Source: Balanoglossus misakiensis (lineage: Eukaryota > Hemichordata). From it: a stretch of DNA of 64,000 nt. Below, piece by piece: positions 36,238 through 48,479 of the stretch; positions within the stretch are counted from its first letter, which is position 1, and every line of letters begins with the position of its first letter. A program made the translations under genes and the position numbers. The stretch covers positions 7,502,001 to 7,566,000 of the forward strand of contig CM082595.2 in NCBI GenBank assembly GCA_040954595.2, written 5' to 3'. Below the pieces are notes generated by a model. It had not been told where the DNA came from. It was given only the letters and a program-made list of their open reading frames with translations, and made no database searches.

Positions 36238-38138
36238 ACTAGTAGTCTGGATTCTGCACTAACTTTACATGACTCATAAGCTGAACACTCGGCTGGCCCG
36301 TTTGAAAATATTACACGTTCTGTGTCATGAAATCGTGTCAAAAATTTATATCAATCTATCAATTCCATCCATCAATCCATCCATTCAGCCATCTCTACAC
36401 TTCCTTTCGCATTGCTATGCACACCGATAAGCATCGCGTGTTATATATCAATGACGGAAAATGTACACCTTTCATACACACCATTATGATCTCACATGTC
36501 GAAAGGAAAATGATAATTCTTTTGCCAACTTTCTTTTCACTTTCTGCTTCTGGCCCGAAGTTATACATAGCGCCCTCTACAGAGGAAAACGTTGAATCGT
36601 ACAACTTCGGGAATTTTCGGAATGAAATATGGTGGATTGATTATAGTCGGATTTTTCGCAAAATTTATGAAGATTCCGAAGAATTGAATTGGTCAGGGTG
36701 AGTAAATTTAAGGTTTTTGTTTGACATGGTGAACCAAGACTGCGATGACATTGAAAGTATGTCACGTTGTCGTTCTGTATCATGATGTTCTTGACTGTCA
36801 ATTTCGGCCCTGTGGAGTGTAGAATCTAGAACTATGACATCAGTCCAAAATCAATGGCGTTGTTGTGGACATTCATTTAGCGGTATTTTTGAATAGGCCT
36901 TCAGGGTGCCCGATCCCAGGGTTCGATATCCCCCTTTTTATGACATGGTGGGCCGTATGGACCACCAAATGCAAAATATGGTGGTAAATGATGCATGTTT
37001 ACGGTATTTACCATCTAATACAGGTATCTAATTATACATGCAAATTAGGCCGCGCGGCAGTCACACAAATCTGGGTAAGTAAGGGGGTCAGAGGAATTGA
37101 AGTGGGGGGGGGGGGGGGCTTAAATTTTTTTCAAAGGCATTGAGCGGGGGGGGGGGGTCAGAAAAAATATTAACATTTTTTTTTCAAAAATCCTGCTACC
37201 CCTACTCTTTTTCTTTCTATTTCATTCAGTAACTTGCAACTCACACAAAGCTGGGAAACTGAAAATGGTCGCTCAGCACAGTTGTTGTTGTTGTTTTAAT
37301 TGTTAGGGGAGAACCATTTGATTTCTAGGGGAGGAGATGGAGGATTTTTTCAGCTACTGTCACAGCATTTTTTTCTATTGCCAGTCCACCATTTTTCTCA
37401 AGGTATACTGTGATGCAGAAGCAAGTTACATTTTCCTCTGTACCATCTGCCAACAATCCCCTCCCCCTCAAAAAAAATCCTCAAATGGGGATCTCCGAAT
37501 TTTGCTCAAAAGTGGGGGTTACACTACATTCTGTCACATAGGCAACTGCAATGCCACATGTGAAGATGTTCACAAAATGAAAATGAAGGACAAAATCAAG
37601 AAAGTTTCCTTCTTCCAAAGGAAAATCAATTGTGTACCCAGCTCAGATTCAATCTCATTTTGAAGTTGTTGCTGTTTTAGCATTGGGAGATGGGTGGAAG
37701 GTTTTGCCATTTATCCTTGGGTATTTTTCGCGTTTGTCTGTCTTTTTTCACAAGCTGCATTACAACTGTTGCATTACAGTGCACGTTTTGGATCAGGTTA
37801 ACATGTTACACCATTTGAACACTAAAATATTCAGCGAAATGTCCTGTTACATGGAATGAAAGTGGACGCACTGACCTCACAGCTACATCACAGCAATTCA
37901 GGTGCAAATCTAATTATTTAAATTTGGTACTTTACACCTTCAGTTGAAAGCAAACATCAACAATGAACTGGACAGGATGAATGCAGTTATCCAGAGAAAA
38001 TAGGAAGAACTGACAAGGCCATGGCTAAGCTTCTGAAGGTCAGATGGAAAAACTGTTGAAAGAAAATTATAAGTTCCAGGAAGACATGGGACTCAGCGGT
38101 AAGTTAAACATACTCTTATGTCCGGTTACATTTACCAG
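33740..38138. other. Intergenic DNA without recognised genes
   Basis: Contains a long CT microsatellite (36167-36235), two G-runs (37104-37118 and 37146-37157) and AT-rich spacer. Several ORFs of 60-124 codons lack family motifs or splice context. Nothing else was supported. Confidence 0.5.
36167..36235. repeat. CT dinucleotide microsatellite
   Basis: About 34 uninterrupted TC units. Confidence 0.95.
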
Positions 38139-38525
38139 TAGTCTAGAATCTATCCGTTCGTTGTCGCATTCACCCTACTACCGTCTAGGAACGCAGAACC
38201 AAAATCTAGTAAGGCCATAAAAATGGTAATTTGAATGTGAATAGTCTCCAACTGAGCAATCTGACGTCAAGCGTCACCACGTGATCATGATTATGTATCA
38301 TTCGGGGCAGAGCTACATTGTAAACATAATTAACATTCAACGTCATCATTCAACGGCCAATCAGTAGTCGGTCAACGTAAGTGATTGACTTCTCTGACGT
38401 CAGACTGCTCAGTTGGAGACTATTCACATTCAAATTACCATTTTTATGGCCTTACTAGATTTTGGTTCTGCGTTTCTAGACGGTAGTAGGGTGAATGCGA
38501 CTACGAATGGATAGATTCTAGACTA
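38139..38525. mobile_element. 387-bp foldback element, copy 1, with 9-bp target-site duplication
   Basis: Ends TAGTCTAGAATCTATCCGTT and its inverse, with arms of about 125 bp. It is flanked on both sides by ATTTACCAG (38130-38138 and 38526-38534). A 387-bp relative lies at 62651-63037. No ORF. Long arms and a 9-bp duplication suit a Mutator-like nonautonomous element, which is inference. Confidence 0.85.
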
Positions 38526-38590
38526 ATTTACCAGAGGTTCCGTTAGATTTTTTTTCCATGCGTCCTTCAATACGCATTCAGAATTTACTT

Positions 38591-38705
38591 GCCGTAAAAT
38601 GTATCAAAATTGCATAGGAAGTTGAAAGCCTGTAACAGAACACCACCATACAGTGTTGCAAAGTTTAATCTGTAATGTTGCCTGAGTGAAAATTGCAACA
38701 TTTCT
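38591..38705 (+). repeat. Interspersed repeat fragment, relative of 41515-41632
   Basis: About 80% similar by eye to the reverse complement of 41515-41632 (ATTGCATAGG, AACACCACCATAC, CAAAGTTTAATCT, ATGTTGCCT). Both share in-frame stops, so it is noncoding. Confidence 0.55.
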
Positions 38706-39911
38706 GTGTGTTAATGTTGCAAAGTTACATGCGCGTCCAGTTATTTTTAGCTTGTAAGCCTTGCTCAATACAATTTCCTTATCTCTAGTGGCTAATGTCA
38801 ACGGTCCTGGTGTACGCGTCCATCATGATTGTCTTTGCGTAATTATGGTCAGAAAGGCGTAAAATACGCATGATTTTGCGTTAACGGAACCACTGATTTA
38901 CACCATTTGAAATCTGAAAAAACTCCTGTAGATTGTCCTGTATTATATTACTGTATAATTCTTCAGATAAATACTTCTTTGTAAAATTTTAATGTTTTGG
39001 ACATCAATTTTTCTTAGGATTTATTTTACATTGTGTACTGTGCATTAATATGCAAATTAACACAGGCTGGCAGTAAGCCTATGTACTACATCATGTATAT
39101 GAGTGATATCCTATTAAGGGCAACTGGTCCCCCCTTGACAAATTACTAGGAGGTACTTGTACCAACATGGCAATGGGCTGCTGCAGTCTTGATTCATTTC
39201 AAGACAGCAAGATAGATAGACTGCTGGGGGTGACTTTTTCTATTCCTGATGCCTGCCCATAAATTTACAGCTGTAGTGATGTCAAACTAATCAGGTGATG
39301 GACCTTCGATTGACACTATCATCAAGGAATTCAAAATCTTCTGCGCATGTACTTGGGACCAGCTTGAGAAATTGCGACTGGGATCATATTTGAGACTTTG
39401 CAATGCCAGAATATAGGCCTTCAATTTCTGCTGCACCTGAACAAATATCAAGTTTCTTGCTGAGTATTTCAAGTGTATTATTGAGGAAATAAGCTGTAGC
39501 AGGGAATTTGTAACAACCTGTCTGATTGCGCAACCCTGGTGCTTTCACATTTTGTTTAGCCAAACTTTGAAAGCAAGTTATCAAAGCAATCTACACAACT
39601 GATCACAGACGCAACAGATCTGTGAAATGAAAGCCATCAAACGTTTGCTCTAATGTTATGCATCTGTCTTAACTGTATTTCGAAAGTTCCTTGGCAATTA
39701 GTGAAAGAATATGAAAATGGCATTAATGACTTCTTAAAACTTTACTAGATATCCAACATTATCACCAGCATTGGCCACTGGCCAGTGCTAATCTGTGGGC
39801 CAGGCAATGATAGCTGACTATGTTGGGGTTCATTTTCTGTTTAAATTGTGTTGTTACATCAGTTTTTGTTCCCGTCATAACCGATGCACCATCTATAGAA
39901 GAGCTATTACG

Positions 39912-40519
39912 TTTTTTTTAGGTCCCATTGGTATAGGCATACCGTGGGACCTTATGGGATCGGTTGTGTCTGTATGTATGTATGTATGTATGTATGTATG
40001 TATGTATGTATGTATGTATGTCTGTCCACATCAAAAACTTGAAAACCGCTGCGTGTATCACCTTGATATTTGGTGTGCAGATGCAGGCTGGGCTGTAGAT
40101 GGGAATTTGTTCAAATTAAAGTGTCATCGCCAAAAATATGCAAATTAGCTGGAAAAATGTGAATTTGGTCAAAACTCAGTAACTCAAGAACTACTGGTCA
40201 GATTGCTGTGCAAAGTGGTGTGTATTTACTTTATTGAGTTGTTTTAAATAGGCAGGACGTTCCCTGGTGTGATTGATTTACACAGCAAATTCCTGAATGA
40301 TTACATAACTGGCTGAGTTTTAAAGAGGTCAGCTGTTCTATTTAGTGTATGTAAAGTACATATGCCATTGGCAGCTTATGGGTCAGTCAGTGCTTGCCCA
40401 TTGATCTCTCGCTATGTGTGTGTGTGTGTCTGTCTGTCTGTATATGGCCATGTACTCCGGTGTAGACTTTTTCTTGTGTAATAACTCAATGGGACCACTG
40501 TGTCCTTGACGCGATTTTT
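39912..40519 (+). repeat. Hairpin-headed interspersed repeat, copy 2
   Basis: About 608 bp matching 5902-6514 end to end: T-run and hairpin AGGTCCCA/TGGGACCT (39920-39952), a TGTA microsatellite of about 12 units, the core near 40040-40095, GT and CTGT microsatellites, and the end TTGACGCGATTTTT. The two copies differ mainly in microsatellite length and scattered substitutions. Confidence 0.85.
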
Positions 40520-40639
40520 ATCAAGACCTTTAGACTCCAAGCAAGATATAACAGGAGAATTGCAATCTGGCAAATTTTCCAGAGATAGGAAATGGGATTT
40601 TATTCCAGTAGAATCAACAGATCGCATGTATATCATCAA

Positions 40640-41500
40640 AGTGGAATTAACAGAAACATCAGTGCTCTCATTGTAGCGTTGGCTGTGACGGTGCATTGTC
40701 GATGAACAACAACACATTTCTTCTTTGGCGTCGCATCGTATGGTCAAATTTGCATTCCCAGTCTTCAAATATCGCATAGTTCATCCATGCTTTCCGGTTA
40801 AGCATGATAGTCTACGGGCAAAGTCTTTGGGTCGATGATCTTGAAACACCTTGGATTTTTCGACTTGCCTATCACCAATGGTCATTCTTTCTCGCCAACC
40901 ATGTTGGGATCTGGTTCTCTAATTGGACAGGACTGGGCGATACCATTACTTTTTATGAGGGGTTAGGGTTAGGGTTAGAGTTCTTTAGAGTTCTTTAGAG
41001 TTCTTTAAGAAACGAAATGCTCTGATCATTACTGTGGGTTGCTTTTTCGTCTTGCCGACAAAATGCCATTGTTGAAACTGATGTCATTTCCCGCTTTCAG
41101 TAGACTATTTTTAGAGCTGGACACCTTCATTGCCACCCCTCGCCCCCTAAAATTAATGGTATCGCCCAGGGGGTATAGTTGTGTCCACTAAGAGAACCAG
41201 ATCCCCATGTTGGCACAAAACGCGAAAGTCAGTCTGTCTTTTGATTTCATTCCGCCTCTACATTCGTTCGCCTCGCGAATAAAATTCTGTTCCCTGTTGA
41301 TTTGAAGAAAAGCCTTGTCTTGTCCATGTTGTAAACATCTCTCGGCTCATAACCGTCGAGTAGCGATGGTAATTTCTTTTTCAGTCGGCGATGACATTGT
41401 TGTCGACATCTCCACTTTCACCTGACATTATGCAGAAACCCACATTACGATGCCGTTGGAAAAAGTCCAGCCAGCCGTTCGATGCTTTGAAGTCATCGAC
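40640..41500 (-). pseudogene. Decayed Tigger/pogo-type (CENP-B-like, DDE) transposase
   Basis: Minus-strand fragments in order: DDFKASNGWLDFF with RHRNVGF and SGESGDVDNN (41499 to about 41385), LLDGYEPRDVYNMDKT with LFFKSTGNR (about 41360-41250), MKSKDRLTFAFCAN (about 41250-41205), GKSKNPRCFKIIDP and KTLPVDYHA (about 40870-40800), and NVLLFIDNAPSQP (about 40700). These match the order and motifs of Tigger/pogo transposases, including the catalytic-core contexts YNMDET and LLFIDN. Stops and frameshifts separate the pieces, so it is inactive. A 298-bp element at 40907-41204 splits it. ORFs called on either strand here are fragments or antisense of it. Confidence 0.75.
40907..41204. mobile_element. 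298-bp MITE with 8-bp target-site duplication inside the Tigger remnant
   Basis: Ends GGATCTGGTTCTCT and its inverse. It is flanked by CCATGTTG at 40899-40906 and 41205-41212. The interior includes another inverted pair (GGGCGATACCATTA / TAATGGTATCGCCC) and three TTAGGG units near 40961-40977. An 8-bp duplication suits hAT-type transposition. Confidence 0.8.
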
Positions 41501-41514
41501 TCTCGACAATTACG

Positions 41515-41632
41515 CCCGAAAATGTTGCAATTGCCACTTAGGCAACATGATAGATTAAACTTTGTATCAAAGTATGGTGGTGTTCTATTACAGCCTTTCA
41601 AGTGCCTATGCAATTTGTTTACATTTTACGCA
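41515..41632 (-). repeat. Interspersed repeat fragment, relative of 38591-38705
   Basis: It lies just upstream of the Tigger remnant in its reading direction and matches 38591-38705 in inverse orientation. Noncoding. Confidence 0.55.
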
Positions 41633-42500
41633 AATGAATGCATATTGAAGTACGGAATAGGAAAAAATTTAACAGAACCTGTGCTTGATGCTATGTTTGC
41701 GTTTTGTAAATGTGGCCAGTCCTACCATGCCGCCAGACAGTTTATATTTAAAGACAAAGATACATGTTTACTTACCAATTGATGATTTCTATTCTGGAAA
41801 TCTTGATTTTCTTTTCAACTTTCTGTCCTGCAGGAACTTTCCATGTGATCTGAGAAGACTGCGGAGGGGAGTGTTGATGTTGAATATTGCAGAAATGGAT
41901 CTACATCACAACTATACAGCTGATCATTGAGGAGGGAAGTAATGTTATTTTATACTATGTGTTTTATTCTTTAGCTTGGCACCTGCCATGTACATTGCAA
42001 GATGGTGCAGAATTGCAAACACTAGCCTGCTGCAAAACATGGTATATTTGCATATTTCGAATGTTAATTCAAATGTAAATTTCCGGTAAGAAGGATAGGT
42101 GTATCGTACTGATCACCATCAATCGCGTTTAAGCTGGAGCAATTATAAATCTTAAAATCAACGACAATTGAAAGACAAATTTATAATGAGAACAATCAAT
42201 CTGTGAATGAAATGTGTATTGAGAACTGTACGATGGATACAACCAAGAGTAACTTTCACTGAACACCAGTGCATTGGGTTTTGTCATCATAAAGGTAAGA
42301 GTGTGTAGTTTGTAGAATGTAGTTTGATTTAAGACAGAACATTTTACTAAGGTGTGAAATACAGTAATAATTCAATAATAGACAGGGATAATATTACCAA
42401 GTGTAGATTACTGCTGTAAATTATAATTTTGAGTGTTTATAGGATAGGGTATGATAAAGTTGTAAAATATGTATTAAACAAGAACCACCCCCCCCCCCTT
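41633..42500. other. AT-rich spacer
   Basis: No gene or repeat recognised apart from a C-run near 42489-42499. Confidence 0.4.
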
Positions 42501-42539
42501 TATTATTCATTAAAAATATAAAAATATGAAACCTTGACT

Positions 42540-42710
42540 ATACAGATAATGTGATAATAATATGCAAAACTAGGATGAGGATGATGAAGTTGATAAACAA
42601 TAAATAAACACAACAATAATAATGATTATGTTGATGATAGAACAAATAATAACTAATGATAATTACAGTTATGGTGATGATATGATGATATAATTACATA
42701 AATAATAAAA

Positions 42711-42746
<36 letters not shown>

Positions 42747-45283
42747 AAAATGATGATGGAGATGTTGGTAATAGAAAAAATAATAACTTATAATGATTAC
42801 AGTTATGATATAATAACATAAATAATAAAATTGGTGATGACGATGATGTTGATGATGATGATTAATTAATAATGATGGTGCTGCTGATGATCATGACTTA
42901 AAAAATAATAATTATAATGACAATGATGATGTTTATGATGATGTAACAAAAAAAACTAATGATGATGATGATGTTGTTGATGATGATGATGAATACTTTA
43001 TAGTTGTGTTGTCAGTGTTGTATTGTCAGATTCTGGTGGATCTTCAGGATACTTTGAGATGTATAAGGCTGGATAATGAATATTGTTCGAGAAGGTATAG
43101 GTTGTGATTGTATGATTCTTAATGGTCTTAATTTAATCCAAAATAATTAGTGAAATGTTATGTCTGTTAGACTAGGAATTGTGGTCGTAGTGGTATTAAG
43201 TAACAGAATAATAATGTTAGTGAAGGTTTTTTTAGCTATAAATATAACACATTGATGTATTTTAATCAAAACAGTCAGTCACATTCGTCTTAAATATTCG
43301 TCTGAATTGGTAGCCTAAACACTTTGCGTAGTTGATATTGCATACTTTGTGATTCTGTGTACAGAGTTTTGTGAGACAAATTAGAGTAAGATGAGCCCAG
43401 TACATAGAGCTGTTGGTGAAAACATTTATGACTGGTATAATCATTGATATGACTGTTATTGGTGAATTAAATGTTTGTTTTTTCTAGGAATGACACTGCA
43501 GTTTTGACTGTGGTATTTAATGGGTTTTTGTATAATATTATATTTCAGCATCTAACTTCTACAAATAATAAAATCAGAACGAATACATTTGTTTTAATGT
43601 AAATCTCATTATAGGTTGTATGATTGGTGATGGGATCAAGAAAAGAGAAGACAGTTGCAATAAATTAATGAACTATTCTTTTCTCAGGGCATCACTAACA
43701 ATATTTTTCACATGGACTCACTATAATATGTTGAATATTAGTTTTTTTGCTGATAATGTCTGGAAACTCGTATATATAATGCAATGACACTGCAGTTGGA
43801 TAGACTGTGGTATTTAATGTGTTTTTGTATAATATTTTATTTTGGTCGTATCAAGGTGCACCTTGTACAGGGTTTCATATGTGACTAAATTTGGGTGTCC
43901 CCATTCTGACCTGGCCAGTCAGATTTGGGGATTACATACCTTGCACTCGCAAACATGACATACCTTGCACGCGCAAACATGACATACCGTACAAGTAACC
44001 ACTCACTCAGATTGTTGATAATTAGAAGTTTCTGATTTATTAAACTGGTATAATTTTGATCGCAATGTATTTGAATTGAATGAATGATTTCATTCCAGAG
44101 TACCGTATATTATTAAACATTGCATATATAACATTTGTATTCCAGAATTAAATATCGCATCATATAACTTTTGTTTTCCAGATATGTACCTGAATTTTAT
44201 TGTGTTTAAATACCATCCAGTCAGTTTCACCAACAGCTCATTGTCTTCCCCCTTTTCACCAATACAGTGAGCATTCATTTGTATTGGAAAGCAATTTGTC
44301 TGTTTTGGAAATTGCAGTAATTTAATAAAGCAACATTCAGAATTGCTGGTGTGTAATATCAGCTATGCATATTAATAATTACCATTTGAAAGTTTAATAT
44401 TACAATATTCATAGACTTACTAAATTATGCACTGATGATAATAATAAACATATATAATATTTAAGAGTATAATACAGCTAGAATAATACACTATTGACTT
44501 TAGATTTCGTAGAATGCAGTTGGTAGGGTTTCTGATTTTTATGGGTTTAAAATTCTGATTTTATTTCTGTGATGGTGGTGGCGGTTTTGATGTTAATTGT
44601 GTTTACTAATTGTTATGGTGATGACTTTGATGGTTGTTCTGATGTTGATGGCAGTCGTGATGATGATGATTATGGTGGTGGTGATGACGATGATTTAAAA
44701 CATAAATAATAAATGTGTAAACGATGATTGTGATGAGTAAAAGATAAATAAGAAATATGTAAATGATGATGGTGATGATGATTAAAAGATAAAAAAAATG
44801 TTTAGATGATGATGATGGCAATGATGATGATGATGATGATGATGGTGATGACGATGATTTAAAACAAATAATAAATGTGTAAACGATGATTGTGATGATT
44901 AAAAGATAAATAAGAAATATGTAAATGATGATGGTTATGATTAAAAGATAAAAAAATGTTTAGATGATGATGGCAATGATGATGATGATGATGATGATTT
45001 AAAACATAAATAATAAATGTGTAAACGATGATTGCGATGATTAAAAGATAAATAAGAAATATGTAAATGATGATGGTGATGATTAAAAGATAAAAAATGT
45101 TTAGATGCTGATGATGGTGGTGGCGGTGATGACAATGATTTAAAACAAAAATAATAAAAATGTAATCGGTTATTGTGATGATTAAAAGATAAATAATAAG
45201 ATATATGTAAATGATGATGATGATGATTAAAACAAACAAGAAATATGTAACTAACGATGGTGATGATTAAAAGATAAATAAGA

Positions 45284-45316
<33 letters not shown>

Positions 45317-45500
45317 AAAACATAAATAAGAAATATGTAAATGATGATGGTGATGATTAAAAGATAAAAAAAATGGTTAGATGATGATGATGATGATGAT
45401 TATGATGACGATGATTAAACGATAAATAATAAATGTATAGATGATGACAATGATGATTAAAAGATAAACGGCAATGATGATGATTGTGATTTAAAGATAA
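42540..45500. repeat. GAT/ATG trinucleotide-rich region with higher-order minisatellite
   Basis: GAT arrays (for example 42715-42745 and 45283-45315) are spread through the region. From about 44690 to 45480 a composite unit of roughly 140-165 bp repeats: AAATAATAAATGTGTAAACG, GATGATTGTGATGATTAAAAG, AAATAAGAAATATGTAAATG, then a GAT array. Histidine- and isoleucine-rich ORFs on the minus strand are translations of these repeats. A separate 60-bp duplicate occurs at 43489-43548 and 43782-43843. Confidence 0.8.
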
Positions 45501-46089
45501 ATAAGGAATATTTAGTTTTTCATGAAGCCACAGTTGTGAAGCTTAATTTGTATTAATAAATGTCAAGTAACCTTAGCAAAAGGCATAATTTAGTAATTAT
45601 ATTTAATATTAGGGGATAATTAAATTTGTAGGACTAAATTGTAATGATGATTTTCCAGTAAGGGGTAAAACTAGTTAAAGGTATCAGCAGATAGCAATTA
45701 GTTTAGATAGATAATATGTAGAAAGGGGATAACTACAGAATTGTTAATAATTTGTAGAAGTTTCAGTCCCCCGTGGGACTGTCATTGATAGTGAGTACTG
45801 GTCCATGTTTCTGCCTTGGAAGTAGAGATAGTTTAACTTTTTGTAAGTCTTTCGGGTAATTATTGCAAGTTTATCAGAGCCTAGAGTTTTACAACGTGCA
45901 TCAGCTAGCTTAACTAGCCAACAGATGAAAGACTCAACACAATGTATGTATACTATAACATAAAACCTGACCAGTCTATGATAATGTATTAATATTTCCT
46001 ATTATTTGTTGCAGGTGATGGGGTTTTGTTAGCAGCCAAGATGCAGTCCGTAGCAATCATTTATACTTGTCATATTTACACAATTTTTC

Positions 46090-47600
46090 TCATTAGTTTC
46101 AGATTTCCATGATGCAATACATCCTCCAGTCCAGACGCCAAACTGGTAACCAGGTAACGTGATTCCTGTGGTGTGAGTATGCAAATTAAGTTTGTGTGAG
46201 TAACCATTGAAGTACATTACATTCCTAAAACCACAATGAAAATCTGAATGTCCCAGAAAGCCAAGATCATGATATGGCTTCGCTTGTGTTTACCTGAAAC
46301 ACTTTGCACTAGTTGCCTTGTATTTTCATCAGTTTGTCACAATATTGGCGATTGTCCAGAACTAGAAACAACTGTACACCAAACAAGAAAAAAATATGTC
46401 TTAGCCAAGTTGCAGTGCGTAGCGGTCAGTTATAATTGTCTAATTCCCCTTTTTTTCTTATTAGTTTCAGATGTCCATGATGTGTGGTGTATCCTCCAGT
46501 CCAGACGCCAAGCTGGTAACCAAGGCATCATGATTCCTGAAGTGTAAGTATGCAAATTAATTTTCTATGAACAGCCATTGAACTTCATAAACCACAGTGC
46601 AGATCTGAATGTCACAGAAGGCCAAGATTTGTCCATATATGTTCACCACATTTCTCCATAGATACATTAATTTGCCTGTTATTTGCGTGATACAAAATAC
46701 AATTATATTGACTTATTTTTCTCTTTTTGTAGATAACACTACAGTTTCTATCTGATGATCAACAACTGGCAACCAACATAAAGATTTGTGCATGCCTGTA
46801 AAGCTGCAAGGTAACATTTTCAAAAGTAACATTTAAGCAACAAACGGCGTTAGTGGGGCATATGGTACAATTATTCTAATATGACTTAAGTGCAATTTCA
46901 TGAAAACTTTGTATGTACATGATGTACTGTGACGTATATATGTACATCAATTTATCTTGCACTTTGATCCAGTATGGCTAACCAGCAGCCATTTTTTAAA
47001 CAAAAAATTCCAGTGCAGAGCCATTAGTAGTCAGGCCATGCCAGAACCAATTCTATTTTGACATAGGAGCATAATTTAATTTACACAGTTTAAATCATTA
47101 TTTTTAGATTTCCCTGATGGACCATATCTTCCAGCCCATGATGCAATATTCTCCAGTCTAGACTCCAGAGTGGTAATGCAAATTAATTTTTTGTGAGCAG
47201 CTATTGAAGTTCATTACATTCATAAACCACAGTGAAAATCTGAATGTCACAAAAAGCCAAGATTTGTCCATACATTCTCGCAAACAACAGTATACCGTCT
47301 TGTATTCATGAAGACAGGAGATCATCTGTCCATAGATACATTTTACTGTCATTTTTTTGACAAAAAATACTTATTGTCAGATGTTTTCTTATTTGCAGAC
47401 AACAGTTTCTATCTGATGATCAACATCTGCCAACCTAGATCTGTGCATGTGTGTGAAGCAGGGGAGCAGATTTCTAAGGTAAAGGTTAAGCTACAAACAG
47501 ATTTAGCAGGGCATATGGTACAACTATGACTTTACCCCAATTTCATTAAAACTTGATGCATACAAGTGTACTATGAGGTACATCAGTTTGATCCAGTATG
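46090..47600 (+). repeat. Diverged repeat blocks, three partial copies
   Basis: A block with CATCCTCCAGTCCAGACGCC, TATGCAAATTAA, CATTGAAG, AATCTGAATGTC and AGCCAAGAT occurs at about 46105-46270, 46465-46640 and 47140-47275. A following block (TTTCTATCTGATGATCAACA ... CATATGGTACAA) occurs at 46740-46875 and 47405-47525. The two larger units are about 660 bp apart. No coding conservation between copies. Confidence 0.65.
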
Positions 47601-48214
47601 GGCACCAGGCATTATTAAATAAAAAATTCAGAAATCAACTGTTCACTGTGCCTTTGGATCGAGTTACATCAAGTTATGTACTGCACTGTGAAACATACAT
47701 GTGCCATCGGGGCACTGGAGAGTATGTATGGTGGCCTGCGGAATATAGCATGGATGATCAAACGTTGGATGTGATGACAGAAGGCTATCGGGAGCCCAAC
47801 ACATGGACATGGAAGTCAAATTATCATTCCGTTTGACTTAAATGCTGTTTCGGATCACAGATACATTGAGGGATACAATGACAAGGACATTCTTTACAAC
47901 TTCAACTGCCCATTACAACATAAATATAAGAATTGACTAAAGAAATCGTCTAAATTATTAGTATTCCTGCGGAAATGTCACAGACCTAAAAGAAAACAGC
48001 TTACAGCTGAGCCATACCAAACCATTCAGATAGTGTTTCACTGAATATGTATGTTTGTGTGTGTGTGTGTATGTATGCATGTCTATATGTTGTATGTCCA
48101 TGTATGTATGTATACTATACGAAGTATGCGGTTCGACTGGTCCGATACAAAGTGCTCAATACAAGAGTAGAGCGGAGTATAAAGAAGGGTAGTAGAAGAA
48201 ATGGAAGGCGGTAA

Positions 48215-48265
48215 AATCTCTACAACGCTGTTTCGTGAGTCACTAGACTCACTCATCAGGAGACT
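48215..48265 (-). ncRNA. Hammerhead ribozyme (type I topology)
   Basis: On the minus strand all core parts are present in order. Stem I 3' strand AGUCUC (48265-48260) is followed by CUGAUGA (48259-48253), a 7-bp stem II GUGAGUC/GACUCAC with a UAGU loop, and GAAA (48234-48231). A short stem III ACA/UGU with loop GCGU comes next, then cleavage-site A after GU (48221), and stem I 5' strand GAGAUU (48220-48215) pairing with AGUCUC. Type I hammerheads with very short stem III are known from Penelope-like retroelements and related retrozymes. No reverse transcriptase ORF was found beside it, so it is probably a short element or relic. Self-cleavage is predicted, not shown. Confidence 0.75.
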
Positions 48266-48479
48266 AAACTGGCGAAAATGCAAGGGGAAGGCGCGTTTTT
48301 ATGCAGGTACACAGGTGGTGGAATGTAAGTTGGGGTGGGCCGTTTTGCATAACAATGTGTATAGCTGGTGTGTGGGAAGTTTCTAGATTTAATTGTTGCG
48401 TAACGATGCTTTGTGTCTGTTGACAAGAGGACACAAGTTCGTTTCTTTTATTGAGTGTGGAATTTCTGGGTTGCGTTAT

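Noticed and set aside
37980-38104. Possible coiled-coil exon ending at a GTAAGT donor
   Set aside because: Every frame has stops within it and no acceptor gives an open exon.
40412-40777. 121-codon minus-strand ORF
   Set aside because: Out of frame with the recognisable transposase motifs and ends inside the hairpin-headed repeat.
41450-41782. 110-codon plus-strand ORF with an ATG
   Set aside because: Partly antisense to the Tigger/pogo remnant and partly an interspersed repeat that has shared stops in its other copy.
44606-45239. Histidine/isoleucine-rich ORFs, minus strand
   Set aside because: Translation of GAT-array minisatellite units; overlapping frames give equal lengths.
47573-47836. 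87-codon ORF with a Cys/Trp-rich tail
   Set aside because: No family, no splice context, and it begins in the worn repeat block.
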